A stretch of 64,000 nucleotides of DNA from Bosea sp. (in: a-proteobacteria) (lineage in GTDB: Bacteria; Pseudomonadota; Alphaproteobacteria; Rhizobiales; Beijerinckiaceae): the NCBI RefSeq assembly GCF_023953965.1, contig NZ_JAMLIX010000001.1, forward strand, positions 2,666,501 through 2,730,500, written 5' to 3'. Each line of letters begins with the position of its first letter. Position 1 is the stretch's first letter. The position numbers and the translations under genes are program-made. Shown one piece after another: positions 44,321 to 53,074 of the stretch. The notes beneath the pieces were generated by a model. It was not told where the DNA came from and ran no database searches. It saw only the letters and a list, made by a program, of their open reading frames with translations.

Positions 44321-45139
44321 ATGGCATTTCTCTCTGAACCGGAACCGATGCGCGGGGTGGCGATGCCCGTCCTCCCCGGGATCTCCCGGATCGTCGCGGG
44401 CAACGCCGGCCTGATGACCTATCATGGAACCAACACCTATCTGCTCGACAGGGATGACGGCTTCATCGTCCTCGATCCGGGACCCGAGGACGAAAGCCAT
44501 GTCGATGCGATCGTGAAGGCGACGGGCGGGCGGGTATCCGCGATCGTCCTGTCGCACACCCATGCCGATCATGTCGGCGCCGTGAAAGCGCTGAAGGAGC
44601 GCACCGGCGCGCCGACCTTCGGGTTTCACATCAGCGACAAGCCCATATTCTCGCCCGATATTCCTCTGCGCGACGGCGACAGCGTGCTTGGCATGACGGC
44701 GATCCACACGCCAGGGCATGCCAGCGACCACCTCTGCTTCGCTCTTGGCGATGGAACCGTTTTCACCGCCGACCACATCATGTCCTGGGCGAGCAGCGTC
44801 GTCTCGCCGCCCTCGGGCGACATGGCGGCGTATGTGGCGAACCTCTATCGCATGCTGGCGCGCGGCGATCGTCTCTACCTGCCGGGGCACGGCCCGCCGC
44901 TCGCCGACCCGAAGCCCTATGTCGAGGATCTGATCGCGCATCGCGTGAACCGCGAGAAAGCCATTCTCCAGACGCTCCGCGAGGGGCCGTCCTCGGCATG
45001 GAGCCTGATGGACCGGCTTTATTCCAAGACCCATCCCTGGCTGCGCCAGGCAGCCGAGCGCAATGTCATCGCGCATCTGCTCAAGCTGCGCAGCGAGGGG
45101 CTGGTGCGCGACGACGGGGATTGCTGGCGCGCGGAATGA
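44321..45139 (+). CDS. MBL-fold metallo-hydrolase (LACTB2-like)
   Basis: A 272-residue metallo-beta-lactamase fold protein. The zinc ligands are evident: the HTHADHVG motif near residue 80, the downstream histidine in IHTPGHASDHLCF, the aspartate in FTADHIMSW, and YLPGHGPPL. The last ~70 residues form the winged LACTB2-type C-terminal domain (HRVNREKAILQTLREG). The human relative is a ribonuclease, while bacterial relatives include thioester and lactone hydrolases, so the substrate is open. The ATG at 44321 gives the longest form; later ATG codons at residues 10 and 15 are also possible. It is not tightly linked to neighbours. Confidence 0.85.
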   Translation: MAFLSEPEPMRGVAMPVLPGISRIVAGNAGLMTYHGTNTYLLDRDDGFIVLDPGPEDESHVDAIVKATGGRVSAIVLSHTHADHVGAVKALKERTGAPTFGFHISDKPIFSPDIPLRDGDSVLGMTAIHTPGHASDHLCFALGDGTVFTADHIMSWASSVVSPPSGDMAAYVANLYRMLARGDRLYLPGHGPPLADPKPYVEDLIAHRVNREKAILQTLREGPSSAWSLMDRLYSKTHPWLRQAAERNVIAHLLKLRSEGLVRDDGDCWRAE

Positions 45140-45226
45140 GCGGCCGGCGGCAACGCCGCTTGCGCCTGCGCGCCCTGGCCGACATCATCGGCCGGCGGAT
45201 TCCTCCGCCCGACCCGAAGGATACCG

Positions 45227-45646
45227 ATGAGCCCTGCCGCCGACCGACCCGATGACGCGCCGCGCGGCACGCTGACCGTCCGCACGATCGCCATGCCGGG
45301 CGACACCAACGCCAATGGCGACATCTTCGGCGGCTGGGTGATGTCGCGGATGGACCAGGCCGGCGGCATTGCGGGCGTCGACCGTGCGCAGGGGCGGGTC
45401 GTCACCATCGCGGTCGAGGCGATGACGTTCTTCCGGCCGGTCAAGGTCGGCGACGTGCTCAGCGTCTACACCGCGATCGAATCCGTCGGCCGGACCTCGA
45501 TGAAGATCCATGTCGAAGCCTGGGCGAAGCGCTTCCGGACCACGCTGCACGAGAAGGTCACCGACGCGAGCTTCACCTTCGTGGCGATCGACGAGGAGGG
45601 GCGCCCGCGCCCGGTGCCGAACTCCGCCGAAGGCGGCGGGCCGTGA
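45227..45646 (+). CDS. Acyl-CoA thioesterase (YciA-like hotdog fold)
   Basis: A 139-residue hotdog-fold thioesterase of the YciA/acyl-CoA hydrolase type. Key segments are IAMPGDTNANGDIFGGWVMSRMD (residues ~22-44, with the catalytic aspartate in NGDIFGG) and VVTIAVEAMTFFRPVKVGDVLSVY. Such proteins cleave a broad range of acyl-CoAs in the cytosol. It starts 87 bases after the metallo-hydrolase gene on the same strand. The C-terminal part (VAIDEEGRPRPVPN) is standard for the family. Confidence 0.92.
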   Translation: MSPAADRPDDAPRGTLTVRTIAMPGDTNANGDIFGGWVMSRMDQAGGIAGVDRAQGRVVTIAVEAMTFFRPVKVGDVLSVYTAIESVGRTSMKIHVEAWAKRFRTTLHEKVTDASFTFVAIDEEGRPRPVPNSAEGGGP

Positions 45647-45747
45647 CGGGCCTCGGCGGGGCCCCGGCCTCGTCGCGTGCGCCGGCCTTTCGCTTCCGGC
45701 CGGCTTACGCCTTGCCTGCCGGGCTGCGGCGATGCTAGGCGAGGAGC

Positions 45748-45823
45748 GGGCCGGTAGCTCAATGGTTAGAGCTCGCTGCTCATAACAGCGCCGGTGCCGG
45801 TTCGAGTCCGGCCCGGCCCACCA
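45748..45823 (+). tRNA. tRNA with CAT anticodon (elongator Met, or Ile2 if lysidine-modified)
   Basis: A 76-base cloverleaf. Acceptor GGGCCGG (45748-45754) pairs with CCGGCCC (45813-45819), followed by A73 and an encoded CCA. The anticodon arm is CGCTG-CTCATAA-CAGCG with CAT at 34-36. The T arm contains GGTTCGAGTCC. It is not an initiator, because the acceptor ends in a G1-C72 pair and the anticodon stem lacks three G-C pairs. CAT is used by elongator tRNA-Met and by tRNA-Ile2, in which TilS changes C34. The D loop (AATGGTTA) is reminiscent of Ile2 genes, so the identity is left open. Confidence 0.93.
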
Positions 45824-46151
45824 TTTTCGTTTCAGAACGGTGAACCGGGCCGCGGCGGCGGTATGGCTTCGCAAGCTTTCCCGAAGTTGTCGTTTCTGCC
45901 GCGACACGGATTTTCCGGGCTCGACGATGAGCGCGAAGCGCCCACCGGGGTACAGGCGACCTCTGCATCGGCGAAGCAGGCTGGGGCGGAGATGCCTGTC
46001 GCGCGGAGGAGGCCTCCATGACGGATCGCCTCCGGAAACCCGTTCCGGAGGGGAGTTTCCACAAGATGCAGGTCCTGGCCCAGGGGCCTGCCGGGTTCGA
46101 GCCCGACGACCGCCGCCAATCGCCGGAGGCCGGGAAGGCGACCGCGCCCCC
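45824..46151. other. Intergenic region between the tRNA and tctA
   Basis: No credible gene was found in this 328-base region. It contains a nine-base hairpin, CCTCCGGAA-ACCCG-TTCCGGAGG (46029-46051), that lies downstream of tctA on the minus strand and could mark the end of the nine-gene operon, though no T run follows. Open frames overlapping the tRNA are the usual tRNA translation artefacts. No duplicated tRNA 3' end was seen that would mark an integration site. Confidence 0.5.
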
Positions 46152-47657
46152 TCAGCTCTCTTCCTCGAAGACGAGCTCGCGCTTGCGACGGATGGAGGGG
46201 AGGATCACGATCGCCAGCAGCAGAGCGGAGGCGAACAGCAAGCCGGCGCTGATCGGGCGCGTGATGAAGACCGTCGCATCGCCCGCGCTGAGCAGCATCG
46301 CCCGGCGCATGTTCTCTTCCATCAGCGGGCCGAGCACGAAGGCGAGCATCAGCGGCGCCGGCTCGCAGCGCAGCTTCATCAGCACATAGCCGAGCAGGCC
46401 GAACACGAGGAAGGTGCCGACGTCGAAGGTGCTGTTGTTCAGCGTGTAGACGCCGATGCAGCAGAACACCAGAATGGATGGAAACAGCATCCGGTACGGG
46501 ACGCGCAGCAAGGCGACCCACACCTGGATCAGCGGCAGATTGATGATCACGAGCATGATGTTGCCCACGAGCATCGAGGCGATGACGCCCCAGAACAGGT
46601 CCGGGTTCTTGGTCATCACCTGTGGCCCGGGCTGGATGCCGTGGATCATCATCGCGCCGGCCATCAGCGCGATCACGGCATTGGCCGGCACGCCCAGGGT
46701 CAGCAGCGGGATGAAGGATGTCTGAGCGCCCGCGTTGTTGGCGCTCTCCGGTCCGGCGATGCCTTCGATGGCGCCGTGCCCGAACCGTTCCGGCGTGCGG
46801 GACAGGCGCTTTTCCAGGCTGTAGGAGGCGAAGGAGCTCAGCACAGCGCCGCCGCCGGGGAGCAGCCCCAGTATGGAGCCGAGCAGCGTTCCGCGAACCG
46901 AAGCCGGCCACGCCTTGCGAAAATCGTCTTTCGTCGGCCACAGCTTGGTGACCTTGCCGGTGAAATCGGGCCGGTCCTCGGGATTTTCGAGGTTGGCGAC
47001 GATGTCGCCCATCGCGAAAAGCCCCATGGCGAGAGCGACGAAGCCGATGCCGTCGGACAGTTCCGGGATGCCCATGGTCATGCGCCCCGCGCCGGAATTC
47101 ACATCCGCCCCCACGCTGGACAAAAGCAGGCCGAGCACGATCATGCCGAGCGCCTTCAACAGGGAGCCGTGCGCCAGGACGATGGCGGCGACCAGCCCCA
47201 GGACCATCAGCGAAAAATAATCGGCCGGGGCGAAAGCGAGCGCCACCTGCGCCAGCGGGGGCGCGAAGGCGGCGATGAAGAAGGTCGCGAACACCCCCGC
47301 GAAGAGGGAGCCGAGGGCGGCGATGGCGAGGGCCACGCCGGCGCGGCCCTGGCGCGCCATCTGGTGGCCGTCGAGACAGGCGATCACCGACGAGTTTTCG
47401 CCCGGCAGCTTCACCAATATCGCGGTCGTGGACCCGCCATACTGCGCCCCGTAGTAGATGCCGGCCAGCATGATGAGGGCCGATACCGGCTGCAGGTAGA
47501 AGGTGATCGGCAGGAGCATCGCGACCGTCGCCACCGGGCCGAGGCCCGGAAGCACGCCGACGAGCGTGCCGACCAGCGCGCCGATCAGGCAGTAAAGCAA
47601 GTTGCCGGGGGTCAGGGCGATGCCGAGGCCCTGGATGAAGCCGAGCGAGGTTTCCAT
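46152..47657 (-). CDS. Tripartite tricarboxylate transporter large membrane subunit (TctA)
   Basis: A 501-residue TctA-family inner-membrane permease with about 12 predicted segments. The conserved repeat regions are the N-terminal GTLVGVLPGLGPVATVAMLLP (residues ~30-50), GGSTTAILVKLPGENSSVIACLDG near residues 73-95, and the second-half LPGGGAVLSSFASYSLEK and ESANNAGAQTSFIPLLTLGVP. TTT systems take up carboxylates, from citrate to terephthalate, with a TctC binding protein. It is the last gene of the operon, three bases after tctB. tctC lies five genes upstream, separated from tctBA by four enzyme genes. Confidence 0.94.
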   Translation of the reverse strand: METSLGFIQGLGIALTPGNLLYCLIGALVGTLVGVLPGLGPVATVAMLLPITFYLQPVSALIMLAGIYYGAQYGGSTTAILVKLPGENSSVIACLDGHQMARQGRAGVALAIAALGSLFAGVFATFFIAAFAPPLAQVALAFAPADYFSLMVLGLVAAIVLAHGSLLKALGMIVLGLLLSSVGADVNSGAGRMTMGIPELSDGIGFVALAMGLFAMGDIVANLENPEDRPDFTGKVTKLWPTKDDFRKAWPASVRGTLLGSILGLLPGGGAVLSSFASYSLEKRLSRTPERFGHGAIEGIAGPESANNAGAQTSFIPLLTLGVPANAVIALMAGAMMIHGIQPGPQVMTKNPDLFWGVIASMLVGNIMLVIINLPLIQVWVALLRVPYRMLFPSILVFCCIGVYTLNNSTFDVGTFLVFGLLGYVLMKLRCEPAPLMLAFVLGPLMEENMRRAMLLSAGDATVFITRPISAGLLFASALLLAIVILPSIRRKRELVFEEES

Positions 47658-47660
47658 GTC

Positions 47661-48113
47661 TCAGAACCCGCGCGGCAGGACGGGGATGGGAAGCTGAAGC
47701 GCGAAGACGAAAACGCCGTAGCAAAAGGCCGCCAGCACCGCCGCGAAGACCAGGGCGCTGCTCAGGCGCGCGGAGCGCTCCGCCAGCGTCACGATGCCGA
47801 CGAGGCCGAGGATCGCGATGACGAGCCCGAGCCGCTCCAGGGTGAGGATGAAGAACAGCACGCCGCCGGCAACGCACAGGAGCGGGCGCAGGCTGCGGAG
47901 CTCGATCCGTTCTCCGACCTCGCCGAAGCTCTTCCAGATCAGCGTGGCGCCGAGGATGAGCTGCAGTAAGCACAACAGGCGGGGAATGAAGCCCGGCCCC
48001 ATATCCGCGGCCGTCCCGGTCGAGAGGTTCCACGACAGGCCGAGCGCGACGATGGCGACGAGCACCAGCAGCAAGCCCGTCAGCAGATTGTCCAAGCTAC
48101 GAATCTCAGGCAT
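47661..48113 (-). CDS. Tripartite tricarboxylate transporter small membrane subunit (TctB)
   Basis: A 150-residue inner-membrane protein with four predicted hydrophobic segments, the usual size and layout of TctB. The first loop contains TADMGPGFIPRLLCLLQLILG, which matches the family's characteristic MGPGFFPR-like region. It lies between the aldo/keto reductase gene and tctA on the same strand and, with TctA and TctC, would form a secondary transporter for a carboxylate. Confidence 0.88.
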   Translation of the reverse strand: MPEIRSLDNLLTGLLLVLVAIVALGLSWNLSTGTAADMGPGFIPRLLCLLQLILGATLIWKSFGEVGERIELRSLRPLLCVAGGVLFFILTLERLGLVIAILGLVGIVTLAERSARLSSALVFAAVLAAFCYGVFVFALQLPIPVLPRGF

Positions 48114-48214
48114 TTCCTTCCTCCCGCGGCCGGCTGGGGCCCTTCGCCGCCCCGTTCATGGCCGCCATCTTTCTGGTTCGATAACCCTGTCCTGTCCCGT
48201 TGCCGGTCGCCGCC

Positions 48215-49165
48215 TCACGGGCTGCGGGAGATCTGGTCGACCTCGGCCCGTTCCTCCGGTGTCAGCGCCCAGCCGGCGGCTGCGACGTTCTGCCCGATCT
48301 GCTCGACGCGCGTGGCGCCGGCAATCACGCTCGGCACCGCGTCGTGTGATAAGAGCCAGCCGAAGGCAAGTTCCAGCAGGGTCCTGCCGCGTGCGGCGCA
48401 GAACGCCTCGAGCCGCTCGACGACGTCGAAATTGGCGTCGTTGACGAAGCGGGTGCCATAGCGTGCGCCATGCGCGCCGAGGCGGGAATCCGCCGGAAGC
48501 GGGCTGCCGCGCCGATATTTGCCGGTGAGCATGCCGCTGGCCAGCGGATAGAAGGGCAGCAATCCCATGCCATAGCGCTCGGCGACCGGGATCAGGTCCC
48601 GCTCGCTCCCGCGGGCGAGCAGGCTGTATTCGTCTTCCAGCGCGATGAAGTGCTCCAGCCCCTCCTGCCGGGAGGTCCAGCGCGCCTCGACGACCTGCCA
48701 GGCCGGCATGTTGGAGCAGCCGAGATAGCGGACCTTGCCCTGGCGGACGAGGTCGTCGAAGGTCCGCAGCGTTTCCTCGATGGGAACGCTCGGGTCGGGC
48801 TGGTGCAATTGGCACAGGTCGATCCAGTCGGTGTTCAGCCGCTTCAGGCTGGCCTCGACCGCGCGTGTCAGATAGCGCCGCGAGGCTCCGCGCAGCCGGC
48901 CTTCCTTGTCCATCGCCATGCCGACCTTGGTGGTGACGACGACGTCGGCCCGGCGCGCTCCCAGCGCCCGGCCGAGGAACTCCTCCGAGCTGCCGAGCTC
49001 GCTGTAATAGACGTCGGCCGTATCGAAGAAGGTGATGCCGGCGTCGAGCGCGGCATGGACGACCTTCTCGCTGGCGCCGAAATCGATCCGGCGGCCGAAA
49101 TTGTTGCAACCGAGGCCGACGACAGACACACGCAGACCCGACTTGCCGATGGAGCGTTCTTCCAT
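48215..49165 (-). CDS. Aldo/keto reductase
   Basis: A 316-residue NADPH-dependent TIM-barrel oxidoreductase. The catalytic tetrad residues are visible: the aspartate and tyrosine in FFDTADVYY near residues 45-53, the lysine in VVVTTKVG near residue 80, and the histidine in LCQLHQPDPS near residue 120. The N-terminal RSIGKSGLRVSVVGLGCNNFG and the later LPFYPLASGMLTGKY fit the YajO/tas-like branch. It would reduce an aldehyde or ketone, or run in reverse, within the operon's pathway. It follows the RraA-like gene by 30 bases and precedes tctB by 101 bases. Confidence 0.91.
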   Translation of the reverse strand: MEERSIGKSGLRVSVVGLGCNNFGRRIDFGASEKVVHAALDAGITFFDTADVYYSELGSSEEFLGRALGARRADVVVTTKVGMAMDKEGRLRGASRRYLTRAVEASLKRLNTDWIDLCQLHQPDPSVPIEETLRTFDDLVRQGKVRYLGCSNMPAWQVVEARWTSRQEGLEHFIALEDEYSLLARGSERDLIPVAERYGMGLLPFYPLASGMLTGKYRRGSPLPADSRLGAHGARYGTRFVNDANFDVVERLEAFCAARGRTLLELAFGWLLSHDAVPSVIAGATRVEQIGQNVAAAGWALTPEERAEVDQISRSP

Positions 49166-49195
49166 TCCATTTGTCCTTTGACCGGGTTGCCCGGG

Positions 49196-49939
49196 CTATT
49201 CCTGTTCGCCGCGCGCGACCCATTGCTGATAGGCTTCCCGCATGGCCTCGCCGAGCGGGTAGAGGCCGGTGATCGGGAAGCCCCGGGCCACGCGCTGCTT
49301 GGCGAAGCGCTCGACCCGCTCCTGCTCCAGCGCGTCGCGCGCGACCTCGCCGGCCAGATGCTCGGGGATGACGATCGCCCCGTCATGGTCGGTGACGACG
49401 ATGTCGCCCGGAAACACCGCGACGCCGCCGCAGTCGATGGCGCCTTGCGTTTCCACCGGGATCAGGCCGCCATAGCTCGGCGGCGCCGCGAAGCCGCGGG
49501 AGAACAGGGGCAGCTTCGCCTGCGCCAGCTCTTCGGCATCGCGCAGGGCCCCGTCCACGACGACGCCGGCCGCGCCGCGCTGGAACAGCCGCTCGACCAG
49601 GATGCCGCCCAGCGTTCCGCAACCGGGGCGGCCGCCGGCGTCGATGACGAGGACATGGCCCGGCGGAATGTTCTCCACCGCGAAGCGCTGCGGATTGTCG
49701 GGCCTGGCCACGCTCCCCGACACGGCGAGATCCTCCCGGGCCGGGACGAAGCGCAATGTATAGGCCGGCCCCGCCATGCGGACCCGCTGCGGGCTCGCCG
49801 CACCGAGGCCGGCGATGAACACGTTCCGCAGGCCGCGCTTGAGCAACTGCGAGGACAGGGTGGTGGTGCCGGCGGCGAGCAGGCCGTCTTGCAGCGCGTC
49901 ATCTTGCAGCGCGCCGTCGGGGAGGGAGGTCCGGGGCAT
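49196..49939 (-). CDS. RraA-like protein, probable 4-hydroxy-4-methyl-2-oxoglutarate-type aldolase
   Basis: A 247-residue protein of the RraA/HMG aldolase fold. Typical blocks are RMAGPAYTLRFVP, the Mg/substrate-binding GVVVDGALRDAEEL near residues 130-145, and GDIVVTDHDGAIVIPEHLA near residue 185. Family members are either the RNase E regulator RraA or class II aldolases such as HMG/CHA aldolase of aromatic catabolism, which cleave 2-oxo-4-hydroxy acids to pyruvate. Placement in a catabolic operon favours the aldolase role. The start at 49939 lies four bases after the FAH-family gene; the frame up to 50029 is extra. Confidence 0.87.
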   Translation of the reverse strand: MPRTSLPDGALQDDALQDGLLAAGTTTLSSQLLKRGLRNVFIAGLGAASPQRVRMAGPAYTLRFVPAREDLAVSGSVARPDNPQRFAVENIPPGHVLVIDAGGRPGCGTLGGILVERLFQRGAAGVVVDGALRDAEELAQAKLPLFSRGFAAPPSYGGLIPVETQGAIDCGGVAVFPGDIVVTDHDGAIVIPEHLAGEVARDALEQERVERFAKQRVARGFPITGLYPLGEAMREAYQQWVARGEQE

Positions 49940-49943
49940 CGCT

Positions 49944-50741
49944 CTAGCGTTCCCCGATCCGCGATTCCGCGAGAAAGCTGTTGCGCAGCGTGCCGATGCC
50001 GCTGATGGAGATCTCCACCACGTCGCCATGCACGAGATTCGGCGAGACGCCTTCCGTGCCCATCCAGATCACATCGCCGGGAAAGAGCGTCAGATAGCGG
50101 CTCATCGCCGCGATATAGGTCGCCACGCCGAAGATCATCGCGTTGGTGCGAAAGCGCGCCGTCGGCTTGCCGTTCAGCCGGATGGTCGTCTCCATCTCGT
50201 CGAGCGACGCCTCGGTCTCGATCCACGGACCCATCGGCTTGAAGGTGTCGGCATTCTTCGCGCGCCACATGGTGCGGTCGGTCTTGAGCCAGCTGCGCTC
50301 GCTGACATCGTTGCCGATCGTGTAGCCAAGCACGCAGGACAGCGCCTCGGCCTCGGTGAGATGCTTCGCCTTCCGGCCGATGACGACGGCGAGCTCGCCC
50401 TCGTACTGGACCTGCTCCGTCGCGTCGGCCGGAATGATCACGGGCTCGTCATGGGCGATGAGCGCGTTCACGGCGCGATAGCCGATATCGGGCTTCTGCG
50501 GGATGACCGGCTCGATGCCCAGGGCCGCTGCTTCCGCGCGGATGTGCTCCTCGTAATTGATGCCGGCACAATAGAAGGTGCGCGGGATGACCGGCACTTC
50601 GAGCTTCACCGCATCGAGCCGGTGGACGATCCGCGTCGTATCGTAGCCGCCGAACGGATCGCCGGTCACCTCGGTGATCTCCTCGCCTTCGAGGATGCCG
50701 TAGGCTGTCCGGGCCGGAGTGGAAAACCTGATCCATTTCAT
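49944..50741 (-). CDS. Fumarylacetoacetate hydrolase family protein
   Basis: A 265-residue FAH-fold enzyme. It has the substrate loop YCAGINYEEHIRAEA, the metal-ligand segment VQYEGELAVVIGRKAKH (glutamates near residue 115), and YTIGNDVSERSWLKTD with the catalytic region around KPMGPWIE. Such enzymes hydrolyse C-C bonds of beta-diketo acids, or hydrate or decarboxylate 2-oxo acids, with Mg or Mn. The ATG at 50741 overlaps the alpha-hydroxyacid oxidase stop by ATGA, and the frame beyond it to 50795 is extra. It lies directly upstream of the RraA-like aldolase gene, suggesting consecutive C-C cleavage steps on one substrate. Confidence 0.9.
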   Translation of the reverse strand: MKWIRFSTPARTAYGILEGEEITEVTGDPFGGYDTTRIVHRLDAVKLEVPVIPRTFYCAGINYEEHIRAEAAALGIEPVIPQKPDIGYRAVNALIAHDEPVIIPADATEQVQYEGELAVVIGRKAKHLTEAEALSCVLGYTIGNDVSERSWLKTDRTMWRAKNADTFKPMGPWIETEASLDEMETTIRLNGKPTARFRTNAMIFGVATYIAAMSRYLTLFPGDVIWMGTEGVSPNLVHGDVVEISISGIGTLRNSFLAESRIGER

Positions 50742-51928
50742 GACGTTGCCGCCTGTGCGTTGGAGTAGTGGGCGGGAAGGGGCGGGTGGGGCCACAGGTG
50801 ATCCGGGGACAATTCGGCGATCGTGCCGCAGCCGATCTGACGCAGGATCAGGTCGATCTCGCGCTGCAGCAGCGCCAGCGCGCGGTCGACGCCGGGCCTG
50901 CCGCCCGCGGCGAGGCCATAGAGCGGGGCGCGGCCGACGAAGCAGAAGCGGGCGCCGAGGCAGAGCGCGGTCACGATGTCGGCGCCCCGCCTGATCCCGC
51001 CGTCGATCATCAGGGTGAGGCGATCGCCGACGCGATCGACGAAGCCGGGCAGCACGTCGATGGGGGCAGGGGCGCGGTCGAGCTTGCGCCCGCCATGGTT
51101 GGAAATGATGACGCCGTCCACGCCCAGTTCCACCGCGCGGGCGGCATCGTCCGGATGCAGCAGACCCTTGAGCACGAAGCTTCCGGGCCAGAGGCGGCGC
51201 AGGCGCTCCACGTCGTGCCAGCTCTGCGAAGCCCGCCCCTGGGCGGCGACGAAGCGGGCGATGGTCGCAGCGGACGCGGCATCGCCGCCGGCATAGGGCC
51301 GCCAGTCCTCGAAGACCGGCATGCCATGGCGCAGATAGCGCGCGATCCAGGCCGGGTGCCGCAAGGCTTCCAGCACGGTCGAGGGGCGCATCTTCAGCGG
51401 CTGGGCGAAACCGTTGCGCAGGTTGCGCTCCTGGTTAGAGCCGCCTTGTGCGTCGACCGTGAGCACGAGGGTCTCGACCCCGCTGTCGCGGGCGCGCCGG
51501 ACGAGATCGTCCGCGACCGCCGGATTGGCGGGCTGGTAGAGCTGGTACCAGGCATGGCCCCGGGCGGCCTTCGCGATCGCCTCGATCGAGGCGGTGCTGG
51601 CGCCCGACTGGATGAAGGGGATATCGGCCGCCACAGCCGCCGATGCAAGCGTAAGGTCGCCGCCCGGCCGGTAGAGTGCGGCCAGCCCGGTGGGGGCGAT
51701 GCCGAACGGGCTTGCATAGGTCTTCGCGAACAGCCGTACCGATTGATCCGGCTCCGCGCCCGTCAGGTAGCGCGGGCGCAGGCCGTGGCGCCGGAAGCTG
51801 GCGAGGTTGCGCTCCAGGCAGGTTTCGTCCTCGCAGCCGCCTTCGATGAAGTCGAATACGATCCTCGGCAGGGACCTGCGGCCCGATCGCCGCAGATCCT
51901 CGATGTTGATGGCGTCTTCGACATTCAT
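50738..51928 (-). CDS. FMN-dependent alpha-hydroxyacid oxidase/dehydrogenase (LldD/mandelate dehydrogenase family)
   Basis: A 396-residue FMN TIM-barrel flavoenzyme that oxidises L-2-hydroxy acids. The C-terminal catalytic pair is H278 and R281 in ISNHGGRKLD, followed by MIDGGIRRGADIVTAL. The FMN-binding GIAPTGLAALYRPGGD and LTVDAQGGSNQERNLRNGF blocks are present. At the position of the substrate-binding tyrosine (Y24 of spinach glycolate oxidase) this protein has F27 in FDFIEGG. The start at 51928 (MNVEDAINIEDLR) fits the family; 51970 is an alternative, and neither has a clear ribosome site. It precedes and overlaps the FAH-family gene. Lactate, glycolate or another 2-hydroxy acid is possible as substrate. 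Confidence 0.9.
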   Translation of the reverse strand: MNVEDAINIEDLRRSGRRSLPRIVFDFIEGGCEDETCLERNLASFRRHGLRPRYLTGAEPDQSVRLFAKTYASPFGIAPTGLAALYRPGGDLTLASAAVAADIPFIQSGASTASIEAIAKAARGHAWYQLYQPANPAVADDLVRRARDSGVETLVLTVDAQGGSNQERNLRNGFAQPLKMRPSTVLEALRHPAWIARYLRHGMPVFEDWRPYAGGDAASAATIARFVAAQGRASQSWHDVERLRRLWPGSFVLKGLLHPDDAARAVELGVDGVIISNHGGRKLDRAPAPIDVLPGFVDRVGDRLTLMIDGGIRRGADIVTALCLGARFCFVGRAPLYGLAAGGRPGVDRALALLQREIDLILRQIGCGTIAELSPDHLWPHPPLPAHYSNAQAATS

Positions 51929-52001
51929 CGGCCACGATCCGTTGAGCGCGAGGGTCGTCGGGATGGCCACGAACGGATCCGTGGCGGCAGCAAGCCGATC
52001 G

Positions 52002-52976
52002 TCAGTCGGGAAGACTCAGGTTCTCCTGGGCCGCGAGGCTCTTCCAGGTCTCGAATTCCTTCTCGACGAACTTCTTGAAGTCGTCGCCGACCAAGGGGTC
52101 GGTCTCGAAACCGGCGGCCTTGTAGCGCTCCTTGCCGTCCGCGCTGGTGAGCGCGGCGACCGTCTTGTCCTGCAGGGTCTTCAGCACGTTCGCCGGCAGG
52201 TTCGGCGGCCCCATCAGGCCGTACCAGATCACCATCTGGGCATCCGGGTAGCCCGCCTCGGCGATCGTCGGCACGTCCGGCAGCAGCGGATCCCGCTTCG
52301 GCCCGGTGACTGCGAGCACCTTGACCATGGCGTTGCCGGCGTGCCCGGCGACGGCCTGGACGGCGGGAAGGGCCATCTGCAGGTGCCCGCCGAGCAGATC
52401 GTTGATGGCGCCGCCCGAGCCCTTGTAGGGGACGTGGACCATCTTGATCCCGGCCTGCTTGGCCAACAGCAGCGCAGCCATGTGCGGGCCGCTGCCGATG
52501 CCGGAGGAGCCGTAATGAACCTTGCCGGGATTCTTGCGTGCGTATTCGACCAGCTCGGCGATCGAGTTGACGGGCAGGTCCTTGTTGACCGTGATCGCCA
52601 GGGGCAGCTGCAGCACGCGCGAGATATAGGAGAAGTCGTTCGGCACGGAATAGGGAATCGTGCTCTTCAGCGCCGGCAGCAAGGTGATGCCGTCCGAATT
52701 GGTGTGCAGGACCGTATAGCCGTTCGGCTGCGACTTGCTGACGAAGTCGACGGCCAGCGTCGACGACGCGCCGGGCTTGTTCTCCACCACCACCGACTGA
52801 CCGATCTCCTTCGCCAGGATGTCGGCGAGGATGCGCGCGCTGATGTCCGATCCGCCGCCCGGGACGAAGCCGACGATCATTTTGACCGGCTTGTCGGGGA
52901 ATTCGGCGGCGTGTGAGCTCGGGGCGCCGATGAGCGCGGCCATGATTGCCGCTGCACAAGACCAGATCTTTTTCAT
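52002..52976 (-). CDS. Periplasmic solute-binding protein of a tripartite tricarboxylate transporter (TctC/Bug family)
   Basis: A 324-residue exported binding protein. The signal MKKIWSCAAAIMAALIGAP ends near SSHAAE. The mature part has the family hallmarks FPDKPVKMIVGFVPGGGSD, VVVENKPGASSTLA, MVHVPYKGSGGAINDLLGG and the aspartate-rich ligand region. Bug proteins bind carboxylates and hand them to TctBA. AGGAG lies 6 bases upstream on the minus strand. The gene sits in mid-operon, between the EthD-like and hydroxyacid oxidase genes, away from tctBA at the end. The ligand cannot be read from sequence. Confidence 0.94.
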   Translation of the reverse strand: MKKIWSCAAAIMAALIGAPSSHAAEFPDKPVKMIVGFVPGGGSDISARILADILAKEIGQSVVVENKPGASSTLAVDFVSKSQPNGYTVLHTNSDGITLLPALKSTIPYSVPNDFSYISRVLQLPLAITVNKDLPVNSIAELVEYARKNPGKVHYGSSGIGSGPHMAALLLAKQAGIKMVHVPYKGSGGAINDLLGGHLQMALPAVQAVAGHAGNAMVKVLAVTGPKRDPLLPDVPTIAEAGYPDAQMVIWYGLMGPPNLPANVLKTLQDKTVAALTSADGKERYKAAGFETDPLVGDDFKKFVEKEFETWKSLAAQENLSLPD

Positions 52977-53074
52977 GTCATCTCCTTCCTGTTGCTTCTG
53001 TTTTCTTGAAGGCCGCTCTTCAGCCGCCCTTGGGAGCCCGGTTCCGTCACCGATCCTCTTCTCCGGCCGCGGGG

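Noticed and set aside
45185..45907. Minus-strand frames over the CAU tRNA containing GPDSNRHRRCYEQRALTIELPA-like text
   Set aside because: This text and the GRAGLEPAPALL of a neighbouring frame are classic products of translating tRNA genes.
45824..46151. Genomic island attachment site at the CAU tRNA
   Set aside because: No direct repeat of the tRNA 3' end and no integrase were seen in the window.
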